Positions 1-10,225 of a DNA stretch of 64,000 bases are shown in pieces; within the stretch, counting starts at the first letter, position 1, and the number at the start of each line of letters is the position of its first letter. The stretch spans positions 61,526,265 through 61,590,264 of the forward strand of contig OW386293.2 in NCBI GenBank assembly GCA_936432065.2, written 5' to 3'. Source of the stretch: Rutpela maculata. Taxonomy: Eukaryota > Arthropoda > Insecta > Coleoptera > Cerambycidae. A model generated the notes under the pieces. It searched no databases. It saw nothing but the letters and a program-made list of their open reading frames with translations, and was not told the DNA's origin. Both the position numbers and the translations under genes were made by a program.

Positions 1-1600
1 AACTTCTTGTCTGCCGGTTGAGGTCTTCTTCTTCTTCTGCATTAGTCTTTCTCTGGATTTATAAATGACGAATATTATCAGTAGGGTACCAATAATAAAT
101 AATGGGGTCGTCCAGAAGTGGGTAGAGCTTTCTCCTCTTTTGGTAATAGATAAGGGCAGAAGCTTCTTTTGGTTTTGTTGAATATTCTGAAGTCCATCTA
201 AGGGGATTTTGTCGATATTAAGATGGTGTTCTTCCGGGTCTTGGATGACTGCCGTTTCAATTTTCGGTAGTGTTAAGGGCTGTTCTTGAATTTCTGTTTT
301 TGTATTTAGATAAACAAAATTTAACGTCTGGAACTGACATCCTCTGGGAAGTTGAACTAGGTATACTCCCTGTAGCGTTTGAATTTCTGTTGAAGTACAT
401 TTTGTTAGAACTTTGGTTTGCTTTGGAAATATAGCGACATAGTGGGCTTCTGTTAACTGCTCTATTAAAGGTGTGGTCATCGCGATTTTCGTGTGATGGC
501 AACTAGCTTGTTTATTGTTTAGTTGTAATATTTGGAATATGCAGCCTTTCTTATCGACGTCCTGAATTATCAAAGTGTTTTGACATAAGTACATGGTTTC
601 CAACTGCATACAACGCGTGCTGTCATACTGATAGAGTTCAGCATTCATTGTTAAGAAGGGTGAAGGTGGTATAATGGTTGTGGAATTTTTCGTGGGTATC
701 GAATATAAGTGATAGTGGGTAAAGGTTTCAGAATGTATCAAAGGGAAGTGCAAAATAAAGACTATTCTGTGATCCGAGTAGTAGGCATCTACTGTGATTA
801 TCTTATAATATTTTATTATTCTTCCTTCCGTACATAAAGTAATTGTTCGGATGGGTGATGACTTAACATTATATCAACAATTGAATTTAAGTTTTCAAAA
901 CTCATTATACTATTATGTAAGATACCTATTTTTGCAAATGTTATTGAATTTTCAATATCTGTTAATAATTGCAAGGTGGTTTGTAAGGCTAAGTTTAATT
1001 GATCAAGTATGTTTCTAGCTCTCATGTAATGATTGAAATCAAATACGAATTTCTTTAAGTCTGAGCTTACTCCATTTATTTGCGCGGTGATTTCTTCCTG
1101 ATTGTGACTCAGTAGTGAAACTGTTGTATTAAAGTTTTCAATTAAATCGCGTGTAATGGAAATATGTGAGTTAAGATTTTGCACAATATTTTCTTGGTTG
1201 TTTTGTAATTTTTCAATTGCCTTGTTATATCTTTCAGCGTCTTCTTGGTCTAAGTTACCTGAAATGGCTTTTATTATGCTTCCTAACCCGTTTATTAGTC
1301 CGCGTTTGGTCCGGTGAGTTGGGTAAATAGTGTCTAATTTCCGTTTCGCGCTCTTGAGTTGATACTTCAAACTTAGATCGAAATTTTGTAAATTTGAATG
1401 GTATGCTTGACAGCTATTTATTGCTTTAGTTATTAGATCGTATTGCAGAGAAATTGTTTCGATTTCTTGTGATATAGGTTTTAAATCGTAGTAATGTACG
1501 AAGTCGTGTAAGCTTGTTTGAATTCAGGCTTGTCCAAGTTTTAGTGGAAGGATTCCGGGGTTAGTTTCTAGGTTAGTTATCCGTATGTCCTGGGGTTGCA
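1..1600 (-). pseudogene. env: Errantivirus env, broken
   Basis: Remnant of the envelope glycoprotein. In these elements it is a class I fusion protein related to the baculovirus F protein. The best-preserved block (816-1370) contains a furin-type site, RTKR, followed at once by a glycine-rich fusion-peptide-like stretch (GLINGLGS) and a heptad-like helical region. After a frameshift near 812 a second frame runs from about 811 off the left edge. It carries a cysteine-containing ectodomain, then at about 50-110 a hydrophobic anchor (FIIGTLLIIFVIYK) and a basic cytoplasmic tail. The amino-terminal part (about 1370-1590) is in the same frame as 816-1370 but is cut by a stop near 1516. The open frame at 257-502 is a shadow of this gene. 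At least one frameshift and one stop make it non-functional as sequenced. Confidence 0.8.
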
Positions 1601-2055
1601 CTTGTACTAGGATGTGCGTCAACCTGTAAGGATATATTTTTGTCAGTTTGTTTGGTTGGAATATTTTTTATAAGTCTGTTATGTCTAGTTGTTCCGGGGA
1701 TGCCGATAGTTATCTTATTATTTTTTGTAACCACTTGGGGTGTATATTTTGGATACATTTTATTTCGTATTTTGCTGAATCTTTTGACATAAACCTTTTG
1801 TTTGGGTTTATACTTAATTGGTTCTTGCCTTTTTTTGTTTAGGTTGTTTATGGCTGCAGTTTTCTTTTCGACTGAACATTTATGTATTTTCGCGTAAAGT
1901 TCTTTTGTTTTTTCGCGGTGCTGAGAAATATAATTATTTAGTAGAGCATTGTCTAGTTCTATATCAAAAGGATCTTTAGTTGATAGGTGGCCATTTATAA
2001 CATCAATTGGTTTTTGTTTTGTTATTGAGTGTATCGAAATATTGTAAAATTGCAT
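1573..2055 (-). pseudogene. pol: Integrase C-terminal tail of errantivirus pol (frameshifted)
   Basis: A 160-residue frame overlapping the end of the main pol frame by about 50 bases. It is rich in lysine, tyrosine and proline (QKVYVKRFSKIRNKM), like the basic carboxy-terminal domain that follows the integrase core in errantiviruses. It sits exactly where pol should continue after 2003, so a frameshift around 2020 most likely split pol. It ends just before the start of env homology, the usual pol/env spacing. The function is inferred from position and composition; no catalytic motif is expected here. Confidence 0.6.
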
Positions 2056-4381
2056 ATAGCATTAATTCCTTAATGTCTGAATTATTTTTGTCATATTTAA
2101 GTATCCGTAAATGTTCTATCAGTGTGGAATGAAACAGTTCGATTATTCCATTCGATTGTGAGTTACCGGGAGTTGTATAATGAATCGCGGTTTTATGGGT
2201 TTCCATGAACTCTTGAATCATTTTGCTTTTAAATTCACCTCCGCTGTCCGCTACGAATAAATGTGGTAAGCCGTGGTGATTAATATAGATTAGAAGTGTT
2301 TTAACGATATTTATGCTACAAGCTCCTTCTACTGGGTATGCTTGAGCGTATTTGGAAAAAGAATCAACAAGAGTTACAAATTTCTGTTTTTCGACTGAGA
2401 ATACGTCGGCATGTACAATTTCGAAGGGTTTCGTGGGAGTAGGCGTGATCATAAATTTAGGTTTAATCGGATTTCGATCATATTTATTAATTTGGCAAAT
2501 ATCGCATTGATTTATGTAGTCCTGTATGTCCTCTTTAAGTTTCGGCCAATAATAGGTTAGTCTAATACGGGTTTCGGTTTCAAGCGTGCCACGGTGATTT
2601 GTCTTACTTTCGTGGTATTTTTGGATGATTTCTTTCCGTTCGTCCTTAGAAGTTACATCTCGTAGTAAAGTATTACACTTAACTAGGTCAAAAGAAGAGT
2701 TTAAGAATGATTGTCGTAGTATTTCGCAGACTTCTTGGTATTTGTCGTTATTCTCGAAGTAAATAGCATGTTTAGTTTTTTGTGGTACGTAATCTTTAAA
2801 GAAATTGACAACGTTGGACTTGAATTTATCAAGTCCGATGGAAACAGTTAATCTTTTTTTATTCGGAAAAGGTTTTTTTATTTTTGGTATGGTGATACCG
2901 TAAAGTATTGTTTTAAATATTATTTGGTTGGCATAGTAATTTAATGGTTTTTCTGATATTGGAATAGTTATTATGGGTTCTTCTTGATTTGAGTGGTTGG
3001 TTTCGTTGTCGTGAGTTTGGTTAGCGGTTTCTTCTTGTCGTTCGTCATCTCCTGGGTCTGCGATTGTGCTGTTTTGGTTGTTATAAAGAGAAGTGTCATC
3101 AACTTGACTTTCTTCCTCATGTGCTGACATTTCGGCATTGAAATCTCGTATATATTTTTGTAGAGGTGTCATTTCCTTCGTGTTAATTTCGATACGGGAC
3201 AACGCATCGGCGTTGGTGTTCTTTCCCTTTTTATAGCATATATCATAATCGAATTCTTCGAGTCTAAGCCGCCATCTCACTAGTTTGCTGTTTGGTTCTT
3301 TTAGGGAGAACAACCACTGGAGTGGTTTATGGTCGGTCAAGATCTTAAATTTTCGGCCAAACAGGTAGGGCCTGAAGTATTTGATCGCCCATACTATTGC
3401 AAGTGTTTCTTTTTCAATGGTTGAGTAGTTTGTTTCAGAGTCGTTGAGGGTGCGAGATGCGTAAGCTATAGGTTTGTCGCTTCCGATGGGCCCTTGAGAT
3501 AAAATGGCGCCTACGGCATAGTTGCTAGCATCGGTTGTAAGGTTGAATGGTTTCGAGAAATCCGGGTACTGTAGGAGAGGTTCATTTATTAATAAATTTT
3601 TACAAATCTCGAAACATTCGATAAAGTCCGGGGTGTGTTCTATTTTTGAATCCTTCTTCAAACAAAGAGTAAGCGGTTTGGTAATTTTGGCGAAGTCCTT
3701 GATGAACTTTCTGTAGTAGCCAAGTAGTCCAAGGAAGCCTTTTATCTCTTTGGTTGTTCTGGGAATCGGATATTTCAATATCGCCTTTATTTTCTCGGGA
3801 TTCGGTTTTATACCCTCTGGCGTCACGATGTGGTCTAAAAATGCTACTTGTTTTTGCAAAAACTCGGACTTATCCAGCTGTATTTTAAGGTTGGACTCTC
3901 TTAATCTTTGGAAAACTTTGTTTAAATTTAAAATATGTTCAGCTAAAGATGTTGAGTATACGATGATGTCATCCATGTATACGAGACATATATCGTTTTG
4001 AAGTCCTTTCAAAACGTTGTCCATCACCCTTTGGAAAGTGGCTGGAGCGTTCTTCAACCCAAATGGCATTCTTGTGTATTCGAAATGCCCGTTTTCCACG
4101 TTAAACGCCGTTTTTGGAATATCTTCTGAGGCCATTTCTATCTGGTGGAAGCCGCTTGCGAGATCCAGCGTGGTGAAGTATTGGCATTTGCCAAGTTTGT
4201 CGAGGATATCTGTGATATTTGGTATTGGATATCGATCGTCTATGGTTTTTTCGTTAATCTTCCTGTAGTCGACCACGATGCGCCATTCAACTTTTCCCGA
4301 GGCGTCCGGTTTTTTCGGCACTATCCATATCGGTGATGACCATGGCGAGTTGCTGGGTCTTAAAATACCTTGGTCCAACAT
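2003..4381 (-). CDS. pol: Errantivirus Pol: reverse transcriptase, RNase H, integrase
   Basis: A 792-residue frame covering most of pol. The reverse transcriptase starts with the substrate-binding region (VDYRKINEKTIDDRYPIP) and has the catalytic box LVYMDDIIVYS near residue 135. RNase H follows, with TTDASNYAVGAIL, the KETLAIVWAIKYF helix and LTDHKPLQWL, then the tether NADALSRI. The integrase has an H-H-C-C zinc finger (HESKTNHRGTL and CDICQINK) and a core with D (HADVF), D (VADSGGEF) and E (GIIELFH), so all three acidic residues remain. A low-complexity acidic linker lies between RNase H and integrase. The frame lacks the amino-terminal part of RT, which is frameshifted into 4287-4544. Neighbours are gag upstream and env downstream on the same strand. 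Confidence 0.9.
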   Translation of the reverse strand: MLDQGILRPSNSPWSSPIWIVPKKPDASGKVEWRIVVDYRKINEKTIDDRYPIPNITDILDKLGKCQYFTTLDLASGFHQIEMASEDIPKTAFNVENGHFEYTRMPFGLKNAPATFQRVMDNVLKGLQNDICLVYMDDIIVYSTSLAEHILNLNKVFQRLRESNLKIQLDKSEFLQKQVAFLDHIVTPEGIKPNPEKIKAILKYPIPRTTKEIKGFLGLLGYYRKFIKDFAKITKPLTLCLKKDSKIEHTPDFIECFEICKNLLINEPLLQYPDFSKPFNLTTDASNYAVGAILSQGPIGSDKPIAYASRTLNDSETNYSTIEKETLAIVWAIKYFRPYLFGRKFKILTDHKPLQWLFSLKEPNSKLVRWRLRLEEFDYDICYKKGKNTNADALSRIEINTKEMTPLQKYIRDFNAEMSAHEEESQVDDTSLYNNQNSTIADPGDDERQEETANQTHDNETNHSNQEEPIITIPISEKPLNYYANQIIFKTILYGITIPKIKKPFPNKKRLTVSIGLDKFKSNVVNFFKDYVPQKTKHAIYFENNDKYQEVCEILRQSFLNSSFDLVKCNTLLRDVTSKDERKEIIQKYHESKTNHRGTLETETRIRLTYYWPKLKEDIQDYINQCDICQINKYDRNPIKPKFMITPTPTKPFEIVHADVFSVEKQKFVTLVDSFSKYAQAYPVEGACSINIVKTLLIYINHHGLPHLFVADSGGEFKSKMIQEFMETHKTAIHYTTPGNSQSNGIIELFHSTLIEHLRILKYDKNNSDIKELMLYAILQYFDTLNNKTKTN

Positions 4382-5250
4382 AGAAGAAATTTGTTTGTTT
4401 ACCTCTATTTTGTGGACATAAGGGTACCTGTATGATCTCGTGTAAACAGGAAGTTCGTCCTTCGTTTTTATTTGATGTTTTACCTGATTTGTGAAACTTA
4501 AGGGTGAATTTTCTTGATGAAATATATCTGAATACTTTTGGCATAGTTTTAATATCGCGTCATTTCCTCACTATTCATATGATCTGTGCGAATTAGTTGG
4601 TGAATTTGTACATCTTGTGTGTCTAGGGGTAGAATGTCAGCTGAATAAAGGTAGAAATTTTCTAAGTCAATCCACGATGTTTTTATGGATTCTTTTAAAG
4701 ATATTTGAAGTTCGTGTTCGCTGTCATTAATCAATTCTGCGTACGCGAAATTATTGTTAGCGTGTGTCAAGGTTTCATTGATTTCTGCGCCTTGCACATT
4801 TTGCGTGGGTATAATTACAGTGCCATTTTTGTCAACGGGAAGTTTAACTTTAGTTATAGTGTTTGGATCTAGGGTTATTGAATAAATTTGAGGTTTTTGG
4901 GCTTCATAATATCTGATAGGCAGAGTTGAATGTTCCGTAATTAGTTTTGATTGGGGAAAACTGATGAGCATTTAGTAATTTTAGATTATCTAGGCCTATT
5001 AGACCATCAAAGACATCATGAAATTTAAAAAGATAAAACTTTAAATTTGAGTCTGAATTAAATTCTTCTCTTGCGAATGATTTTGAAATATGGAAGTGAC
5101 TACAAATGGTTCATGTATTAGATAATCTTTGTAATATTTAAATCCTGTTTGGGGGTTTAAAAATGATTTGGTAGCACCGGTATCGATCAAAAGTTTTAGG
5201 GGTGGATTTTTTATTTCGATATACGGAAGCTCTCTTTTATTGGTGTACAT
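4287..5250 (-). pseudogene. pol: Errantivirus protease and RT amino-terminal region, in three broken frames
   Basis: Three short minus-strand frames fill the gap between gag and the main pol frame. At 5041-5250 the aspartic protease active site is seen as LLIDTGATKSFLN. At 4549-4971 is a 140-residue linker of the kind that joins protease to RT. At 4287-4544 the fragment contains the region just before RT domain 1. The three frames are separated by stops or frameshifts, so no uninterrupted gag-pol product can be made from this copy. Domain names follow from the order of parts in this retroelement group and from the DTGA motif; the linker has no motif of its own. Confidence 0.75.
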
Positions 5251-5261
5251 ATGTAGTTCAA

Positions 5262-6401
5262 CTATGTCTCGTTGTTTTTTTGTTTTTCATTTTGTTCATC
5301 TTGTGTGTTTTCAATATTTTCTGACGGTATTTCTTGAGTGTAGTCGTAACCATATGCTTCTTGTTCATATTCTTCAGGGTATTCGTCTTCTACGGTTGGT
5401 GTTTCTTGTTCTATGTTAAAAAGTTGTTCGGTACCAAATTTTTGTCCTTGTGGTTGTTGATTTCGGACAGGATTTTGTTGAGTGAATGTTCTAGGCAAAG
5501 TTAGCCTTGATGTTGTGCTCATCGGTGTGGGCCGTGGTAGTTGTTGAGATGTGTTAGGGTTTGGTTTCCATACATTCATCGGTTTTCCAAATACTTGTTG
5601 ATTTGTTGGAAATCGTGGTTGTTGGAAATTCATGCGGGGTCTGACATGTATGGGTCCTTGAGGGAATCTTGATTGATTTTGATTTTGGAAGTAATTAACA
5701 CGGGGTTGTTGTGCAAAGTTCTGTTGGTGAAATCTTGGCGTGAAGTTGTGCTGTGGTTGTGGTCTCGGAATTTCTGAAATAGGTCTTCCGGATGGTACAT
5801 TTTGTGTGCTAAGATGACTTCTCTGTAGATACCTAATATTAAGTTCTTCTTGAATAAATTGTATTGCTTCTGCTAAATCTTTTGGTCTCATAGCGCGTAT
5901 TACTGATCCGATAGGTTCGCGAAGTCCGGCTAGAAATGTTGTTAGGGCTTGTTGTTTAAAAAAGTCCCTTTTACTTGTTGTTATTACATCATTACTGTTA
6001 TGAAGATCGACGTAATTATTAATTGTATTTAATAGTCCCATTACCCTCTCATAAAATTGCATAGAAGTGTCGTTTGGTAACTGCTTTAAATTTACAAGGT
6101 CTCTAGTTAATGAATTTTCGTCACGTTGGTCTCCGAAATTTTGAATAAGCGTCTTTTTTATTTTATCAAAGTCATTGCAACCATAAATTGAAACGACCTC
6201 TTTTGCACGACCTCTTAATTTACTGATAATTCCTTGTAAAATTAAAACATTTTGTATACAACCGATATTTTCTGGTCTTGGGTCAAAATAATGATTGAAT
6301 AGTGTTACCGAAACTTTAATAAAATCGTACAATTCATTAGGATTGCCGTCGAAAGGGGGCAAAATGCATAGAGTTTTTACGTCAAAAACTGGCGGTACCA
6401 T
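5262..6401 (-). CDS. gag: Errantivirus Gag
   Basis: A 379-residue frame beginning with ATG at 6401. The first half is a helical capsid-type domain (FDGNPNELYDFI near residue 18, then LRGRAKEVVS, LNTINNY and FLAGLREPIGS), the pattern of 17.6/297-like Gag. The second half is a disordered, Gln/Asn/Pro/Arg-rich nucleic-acid-binding region without a CCHC zinc knuckle, which is normal for errantiviruses. It ends in an acidic tail rich in Glu and Tyr. It is the only uninterrupted gene of this element. The protease frame follows within about 12 bases, consistent with a gag-pol frameshift. Confidence 0.88.
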   Translation of the reverse strand: MVPPVFDVKTLCILPPFDGNPNELYDFIKVSVTLFNHYFDPRPENIGCIQNVLILQGIISKLRGRAKEVVSIYGCNDFDKIKKTLIQNFGDQRDENSLTRDLVNLKQLPNDTSMQFYERVMGLLNTINNYVDLHNSNDVITTSKRDFFKQQALTTFLAGLREPIGSVIRAMRPKDLAEAIQFIQEELNIRYLQRSHLSTQNVPSGRPISEIPRPQPQHNFTPRFHQQNFAQQPRVNYFQNQNQSRFPQGPIHVRPRMNFQQPRFPTNQQVFGKPMNVWKPNPNTSQQLPRPTPMSTTSRLTLPRTFTQQNPVRNQQPQGQKFGTEQLFNIEQETPTVEDEYPEEYEQEAYGYDYTQEIPSENIENTQDEQNEKQKNNET

Positions 6402-7344
6402 TTCAGATAAATTAGAAGCAAAAATACTTTAATTAGAACTACACTAATATAGGCAATATAATAGTAATTTATGTACCTGAAGTACGGATCGTTCCCGCGG
6501 GAACGAAATCCCCACTCAGAAGAAACCTTTATTAAAATTACATAATAATTAGCAAATCTTGGTAGTATTCCCACCCAGTACAAGAGATTTGCTAAATATT
6601 GTGTAATTTTAATAAAGGTTTCTTCTGAGTGAGGATTTCGTTCCCGCGGGAACGAGCTATACTTCAGGTACATAGTAATTTTATAATAAAATAAAATAAT
6701 ACGTTTATAAAGGTTTGCGAGAAATAATAAAAGTAAGGTCAAACAAAAATAAACACTCAGTATATGATATCATTTAATTTATGTGTATAAAACTGTAAAA
6801 TTTTAGAAGGCTTAGAAACGTGCTTGTTGGAATACAAGATAAATTCAACGACGGAATGATAAATGTAATATAATCACTTTTGCATAATTCGCGGAAATTA
6901 ATCTTAACTAACTCGCTCTAGGTAATTGCGATAATAATTTTATATGAATGATATAACAAAATATTAATTCTAATTCGGGAAATTAATACTAATAGAAAAC
7001 AACTTTATTGTAAAAAGGAATTAATAATTATTTATTGTAAAAAATAGTTTAATTTTATTCAAAATTTATTTTATTTTTTACTTTGATGCTACTAACTACT
7101 CGGTTTACCCTATTTTGCTTTAAGTATCGTGATTGACTTTAGGCAAAGGGGAGGAATAAACAATGATTGCTACTTACAGTATCAGCGATGCTCGATGCAT
7201 TCTTCAACCGTTGCACTTGTCTTCACTTGGAGAATTTTAATCCCTGGGCCTTGCTCGATGCTGGTCCTGGTTGGGGCTGGATTCTTTACGTTAACGTTTG
7301 AAAACGAAAAAAGTATCACAAAAGGACTTTTCCGTAACTCTACA
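6402..7344 (-). other. Errantivirus untranslated leader (contains a MITE)
   Basis: About 940 bases between the primer-binding site and the gag ATG on the minus strand. It is AT-rich, with no supported coding frame on either strand. 203 bp of it are a later MITE insertion at 6471-6673, so the original leader was about 730 bases. The 76-residue plus-strand frame at 7129-7359 overlaps the primer-binding site and is a chance frame. Confidence 0.6.
6471..6673. mobile_element. Near-perfect palindromic MITE with 8-bp target duplication (hAT-like)
   Basis: The whole 203 bp folds on itself. The arms start ATGTACCTGAAGTA and TACTTCAGGTACAT and stay paired for about 75 bp each. Each arm contains the 14-bp palindrome GTTCCCGCGGGAAC, and the centre forms a second hairpin. 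It is flanked by an exact 8-bp direct repeat, AGTAATTT (6463-6470 and 6674-6681). An 8-bp duplication is characteristic of hAT superfamily insertion. It has no coding capacity. Because it interrupts the errantivirus leader, it arrived after that element. Confidence 0.88.
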
Positions 7345-7355
7345 CGACTGCGCCA
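7345..7355 (-). other. Errantivirus primer-binding site
   Basis: On the minus strand this reads TGGCGCAGTCG, complementary to a tRNA 3' end CGACTGCGCCA. From memory it is the serine-tRNA type of site used by 17.6/297-like errantiviruses. It directly follows the inferred LTR end and precedes the leader and gag. Confidence 0.65.
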
Positions 7356-7650
7356 CTAATGTTTTCCCGTCCGGAAAACTGTTTTTTAAAAATAATTAGA
7401 AATTTTCACAAGCAAAGAACAAAATACAAAAAGTAGCAATTTATTATGACGATGTGTACAATACAAGGTAAAGTGACAAAAAGCCTGAATTAACATCTTC
7501 CGAGAGAATAAGTAACTTTAGCTTATCTCTTGCTGTGACGTTGGGATGCTGATCTCAGCTGGAAGTCGAGGGGTACTGGCATCTATAACTCGCGCGGGCG
7601 CCTTTGGCATGTGAGCTATAATAGATAAATATTTATAACATGTAGAAACT
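7356..7650 (-). other. Errantivirus 5' LTR, outer limit uncertain
   Basis: The inner limit is set by the primer-binding site. On the minus strand a TATA-type box (TATAAATA, 7630-7637) precedes an AATAAA polyadenylation signal (7440-7445) by about 190 bases, the order expected within an LTR. A candidate start (AGTTTC on the minus strand) lies near 7650. The partner LTR is outside the window, so the outer edge is a guess. Confidence 0.45.
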
Positions 7651-8440
7651 TTGATATGGCATATGATTTCGAAATATGCTCTCAGGGACTTTTTTGTACA
7701 AAATTCGATCCTTTATAAAAAGTGCATTTTCGTTACACTTATTACCGTTCTTGCTGTGTAAGTCAAAAAATACCTTCTTCGAAATTTCAATATACTTTTT
7801 TATAATCGTGTAAGCAAATTGGGAGGTCTTGAAATATTCACAAATACTGTTACCATCGAACTCAATGAAATCGCACTAAAATATTTTTTTTGCTAGTACC
7901 AGAAGAAAAATGCAAGCGATTTCAGAAGTGTACCATTTGTGCGATACTTTATCGCCTCGAAAACTATACTCTCGGAAAAGTAATACCTACTTGTAATAAA
8001 AAAAAAAAAAAAATTAACCAGTCTTTCCGCAGATATTCAAATTAAGTTAATTTTTATTATGTTTACTAATTATTACTCTTTTTCCCAATAAAATCGCTTT
8101 TTCGTTTTAATTATTAAAAAAAGCAATTACAGAGAAAAACCTATAAACAAATAAATAACTTTTAATGAACCCATCACTGCAGTAGCAGTATATTTGGGAG
8201 AGGATAAAAAATATTTTTGTACAAATTGGTTATTACAGTTCAGTAGAATTAAAGAAAGGAATGGTGTAAACCCGAAAAATATTGCAACATGTAATATTTT
8301 TGCGGCAGTAGTAATGGAAAATGTCATCTAAAACATATTCAAAATTTACTAGGGTGAAGACGGTTAAAAAAGGCGCAAAATGGATAATTTTGTGATATCT
8401 TAAAAATAACAGTTTCATCATAAAATGTCAATATGCCTTT
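7651..8440. other. Intergenic AT-rich sequence, nothing recognised
   Basis: No supported gene, repeat array or inverted structure was found here. It contains an A-run near 8000. The short open frames at 8127-8421 are AT-rich chance frames. Confidence 0.5.
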
Positions 8441-9472
8441 TACTTCCACATCCAGTGGAAGTACAACAACGACAAAAATTGGTATTTAGTAAATACAAGA
8501 GAAGTCAAGGTCTCAAAAAATTTAACCATTATCACTCTCATTATTAAAGGGGGGGGGATAAAATTGTGAGTTAGTGTGTGTACAAGGCTTCAAACATTTT
8601 TTTTTACTTCATCCACCCCCACCCCCACTACCGATGTGGTATATCGCTTTATGAGTTTTTGGGGTAGGCGATTTCAAATATTATATAATTAAAGTTCTAT
8701 AAATATTTATTCCCACATAGTAGAGTGCAAATATAGTATCAAAATATTTTTCGTTTTGAGCGACTTGGATAGAACATCAGGATGTGGAAGTAGTGATTCC
8801 TTGGGCAGCGGTTTTAACATTTTAAAATGAAAACCGCAGCCCAAGGAATCACTACTTCCACATCCAGATTTCCTATCCAAGCCTCTCAAAACGAAAACAC
8901 TATATTTGCACTCCACCATGTGGAAATAATTGTTTATGAAATTTTCTAAATGAAAACCAAAAAACGATATGCCACATCGATAGTGGGGGTTGGAGTGGTG
9001 GTAGGAGGTGATACGCGGGTGGATGAAGTGGAAAATTTTTTGAGGCCTTTGGTTTCTGTACACACTAAATCACAATTTTTTTTCACCCCCTTTAATAATC
9101 GCGTGGGGGTGATAATGGCAAAAATTTTTCTAAGACTTCTTTTATATAATAATAAACTAAATACCAAATTTTATGGACTTTCACTTGCTTAATTTACCTA
9201 TTTACCCCCATTTATCCCAATTTACCACTCAACCCTTTAACGGAATAAGATCAAAATATAACCTAATTCCAGATCTCGTTAAAATACATATGTGTACCAA
9301 TTTTCAAGTCAATATCTTAAACGGTTGCAGAGTAATCGTGCACCCAAAACATCAGAGACCGACGCGATAGAAATTATTTTTTGCTTTAACTTAAAATCTC
9401 GACATGTCATAACATTCTAAGCCTATTTAAATAAATGTTTTCAAAATTACTACACTTATACTGGAAGTGGGA
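8441..9472. mobile_element. Foldback repeat, family A, copy 1
   Basis: A large palindrome centred near 8824. The left arm (8441-8820) and right arm (8828-9472) match base for base over long stretches, including the shared words CTTCCACATCCAG, GGAATCACTAC and the block around the C-rich tract at 8615-8635. The right arm is longer because the left arm lacks an internal segment after 8477. The outer end is itself a hairpin (8441-8463). Related sequence occurs at 10390-11010, 41765-42363, 44697-44760 and 62940-63560. It has no coding capacity. Open frames here (8707-9370) are mirror-image shadows of each other. Confidence 0.75.
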
Positions 9473-9569
9473 GCAATACGTAGAAAATGGCATGACAAAA
9501 AAATAAACAATCATAATGTGCCGTGGACTACACGGTGGAAGTAATCTACTTCAAGCACTTTCTTTGAGG

Positions 9570-10225
9570 AAACGCATCTATACTGCTCGAGGTAACCCAC
9601 TGCGCATCCATTTTACTCGAGGAAGCCCACTGCGTATCCGTATAGGTAACCTACTGCGTATCAACAGTACCTACTCAAGGAAAGCCACTGCGCATCCATT
9701 ATACTCGAGGAAACCTACTACGCATCCATACCACCCGAGATAACCAACTTCGCATCCAAACTACTCGAGGTAACCCACTGCGCATCCATGTTACTCGAGG
9801 AAGCCCACTGCGTATCCGTATAGGTAACCTACTGCGCATCAACAGTACCTACTCAAGGAAAGCCACTGCGCATCCATTATACTCGAGGAAACCTACTACG
9901 CATCCATACCACCCGAGATAACCAACTTCGCATCCAAACTACTCGAGGTAACCCACTGCGCATCCATGTTACTCGAGGAAACCCAATGCGCATCCATACT
10001 ACTTGAGGTAATCTACTGCGCATCTATTTTACACGTGAAAACCCACTGCGCATCCATACTACTCAAGGTAACCCATTGCGCATCCATTTTATTCGAGGAA
10101 ATCTACTGCGCATCCATATTACTTGGAGTAACGTACTGCGCATCTATAGTACTGGAGGAAAGCCACCGCGCATCCATAGTACTCGAGGAAGTCCACTGCG
10201 CATCTATATACTACTCGAGATAACC
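9570..10225 (+). repeat. 30-bp minisatellite with a 178-bp higher-order unit
   Basis: About 22 tandem copies of a roughly 30-bp unit with the core ACTCGAGG, then a short variable stretch, then CACTGCGCATCCAT. At 9621 and 9799 the same run of six variant units starts again, including a shortened unit with GTATAGGTAACC, which gives a 178-bp higher-order period present twice. Spurious open frames at 9516-10276 run through it. The same array reappears inverted at the right end of the window (63715-64000). Confidence 0.88.

Larger units (their letters stand above)
1..7650 (-). mobile_element. Errantivirus (gypsy/17.6-like LTR retrotransposon with env), 3' end outside window
   Basis: Read on the minus strand the order is partial LTR, primer-binding site, leader, gag, protease, reverse transcriptase/RNase H, integrase, env, which is the layout of insect errantiviruses. 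The element leaves the window inside the env tail at position 1, so its 3' LTR is not seen. Several frameshifts and stops (near 812, about 1516, 2020, 4380, 4545, and between 4971 and 5250) show that it is an old, inactive copy. A 203-bp MITE interrupts the leader. The gag and protein order are of 17.6/297/TED type; that assignment comes from family knowledge, not from an alignment. Confidence 0.9.

Noticed and set aside
257..502. 81-residue minus-strand open frame
   Set aside because: It overlaps the true env frame, which runs open through this region with a cysteine-containing ectodomain and a membrane anchor.
6377..6742. 121-residue minus-strand open frame
   Set aside because: It reads through the MITE palindrome; its translation is mirror-like and without motif.
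8707..9370. Several open frames on both strands
   Set aside because: They are the two arms of the family A foldback read in opposite directions.
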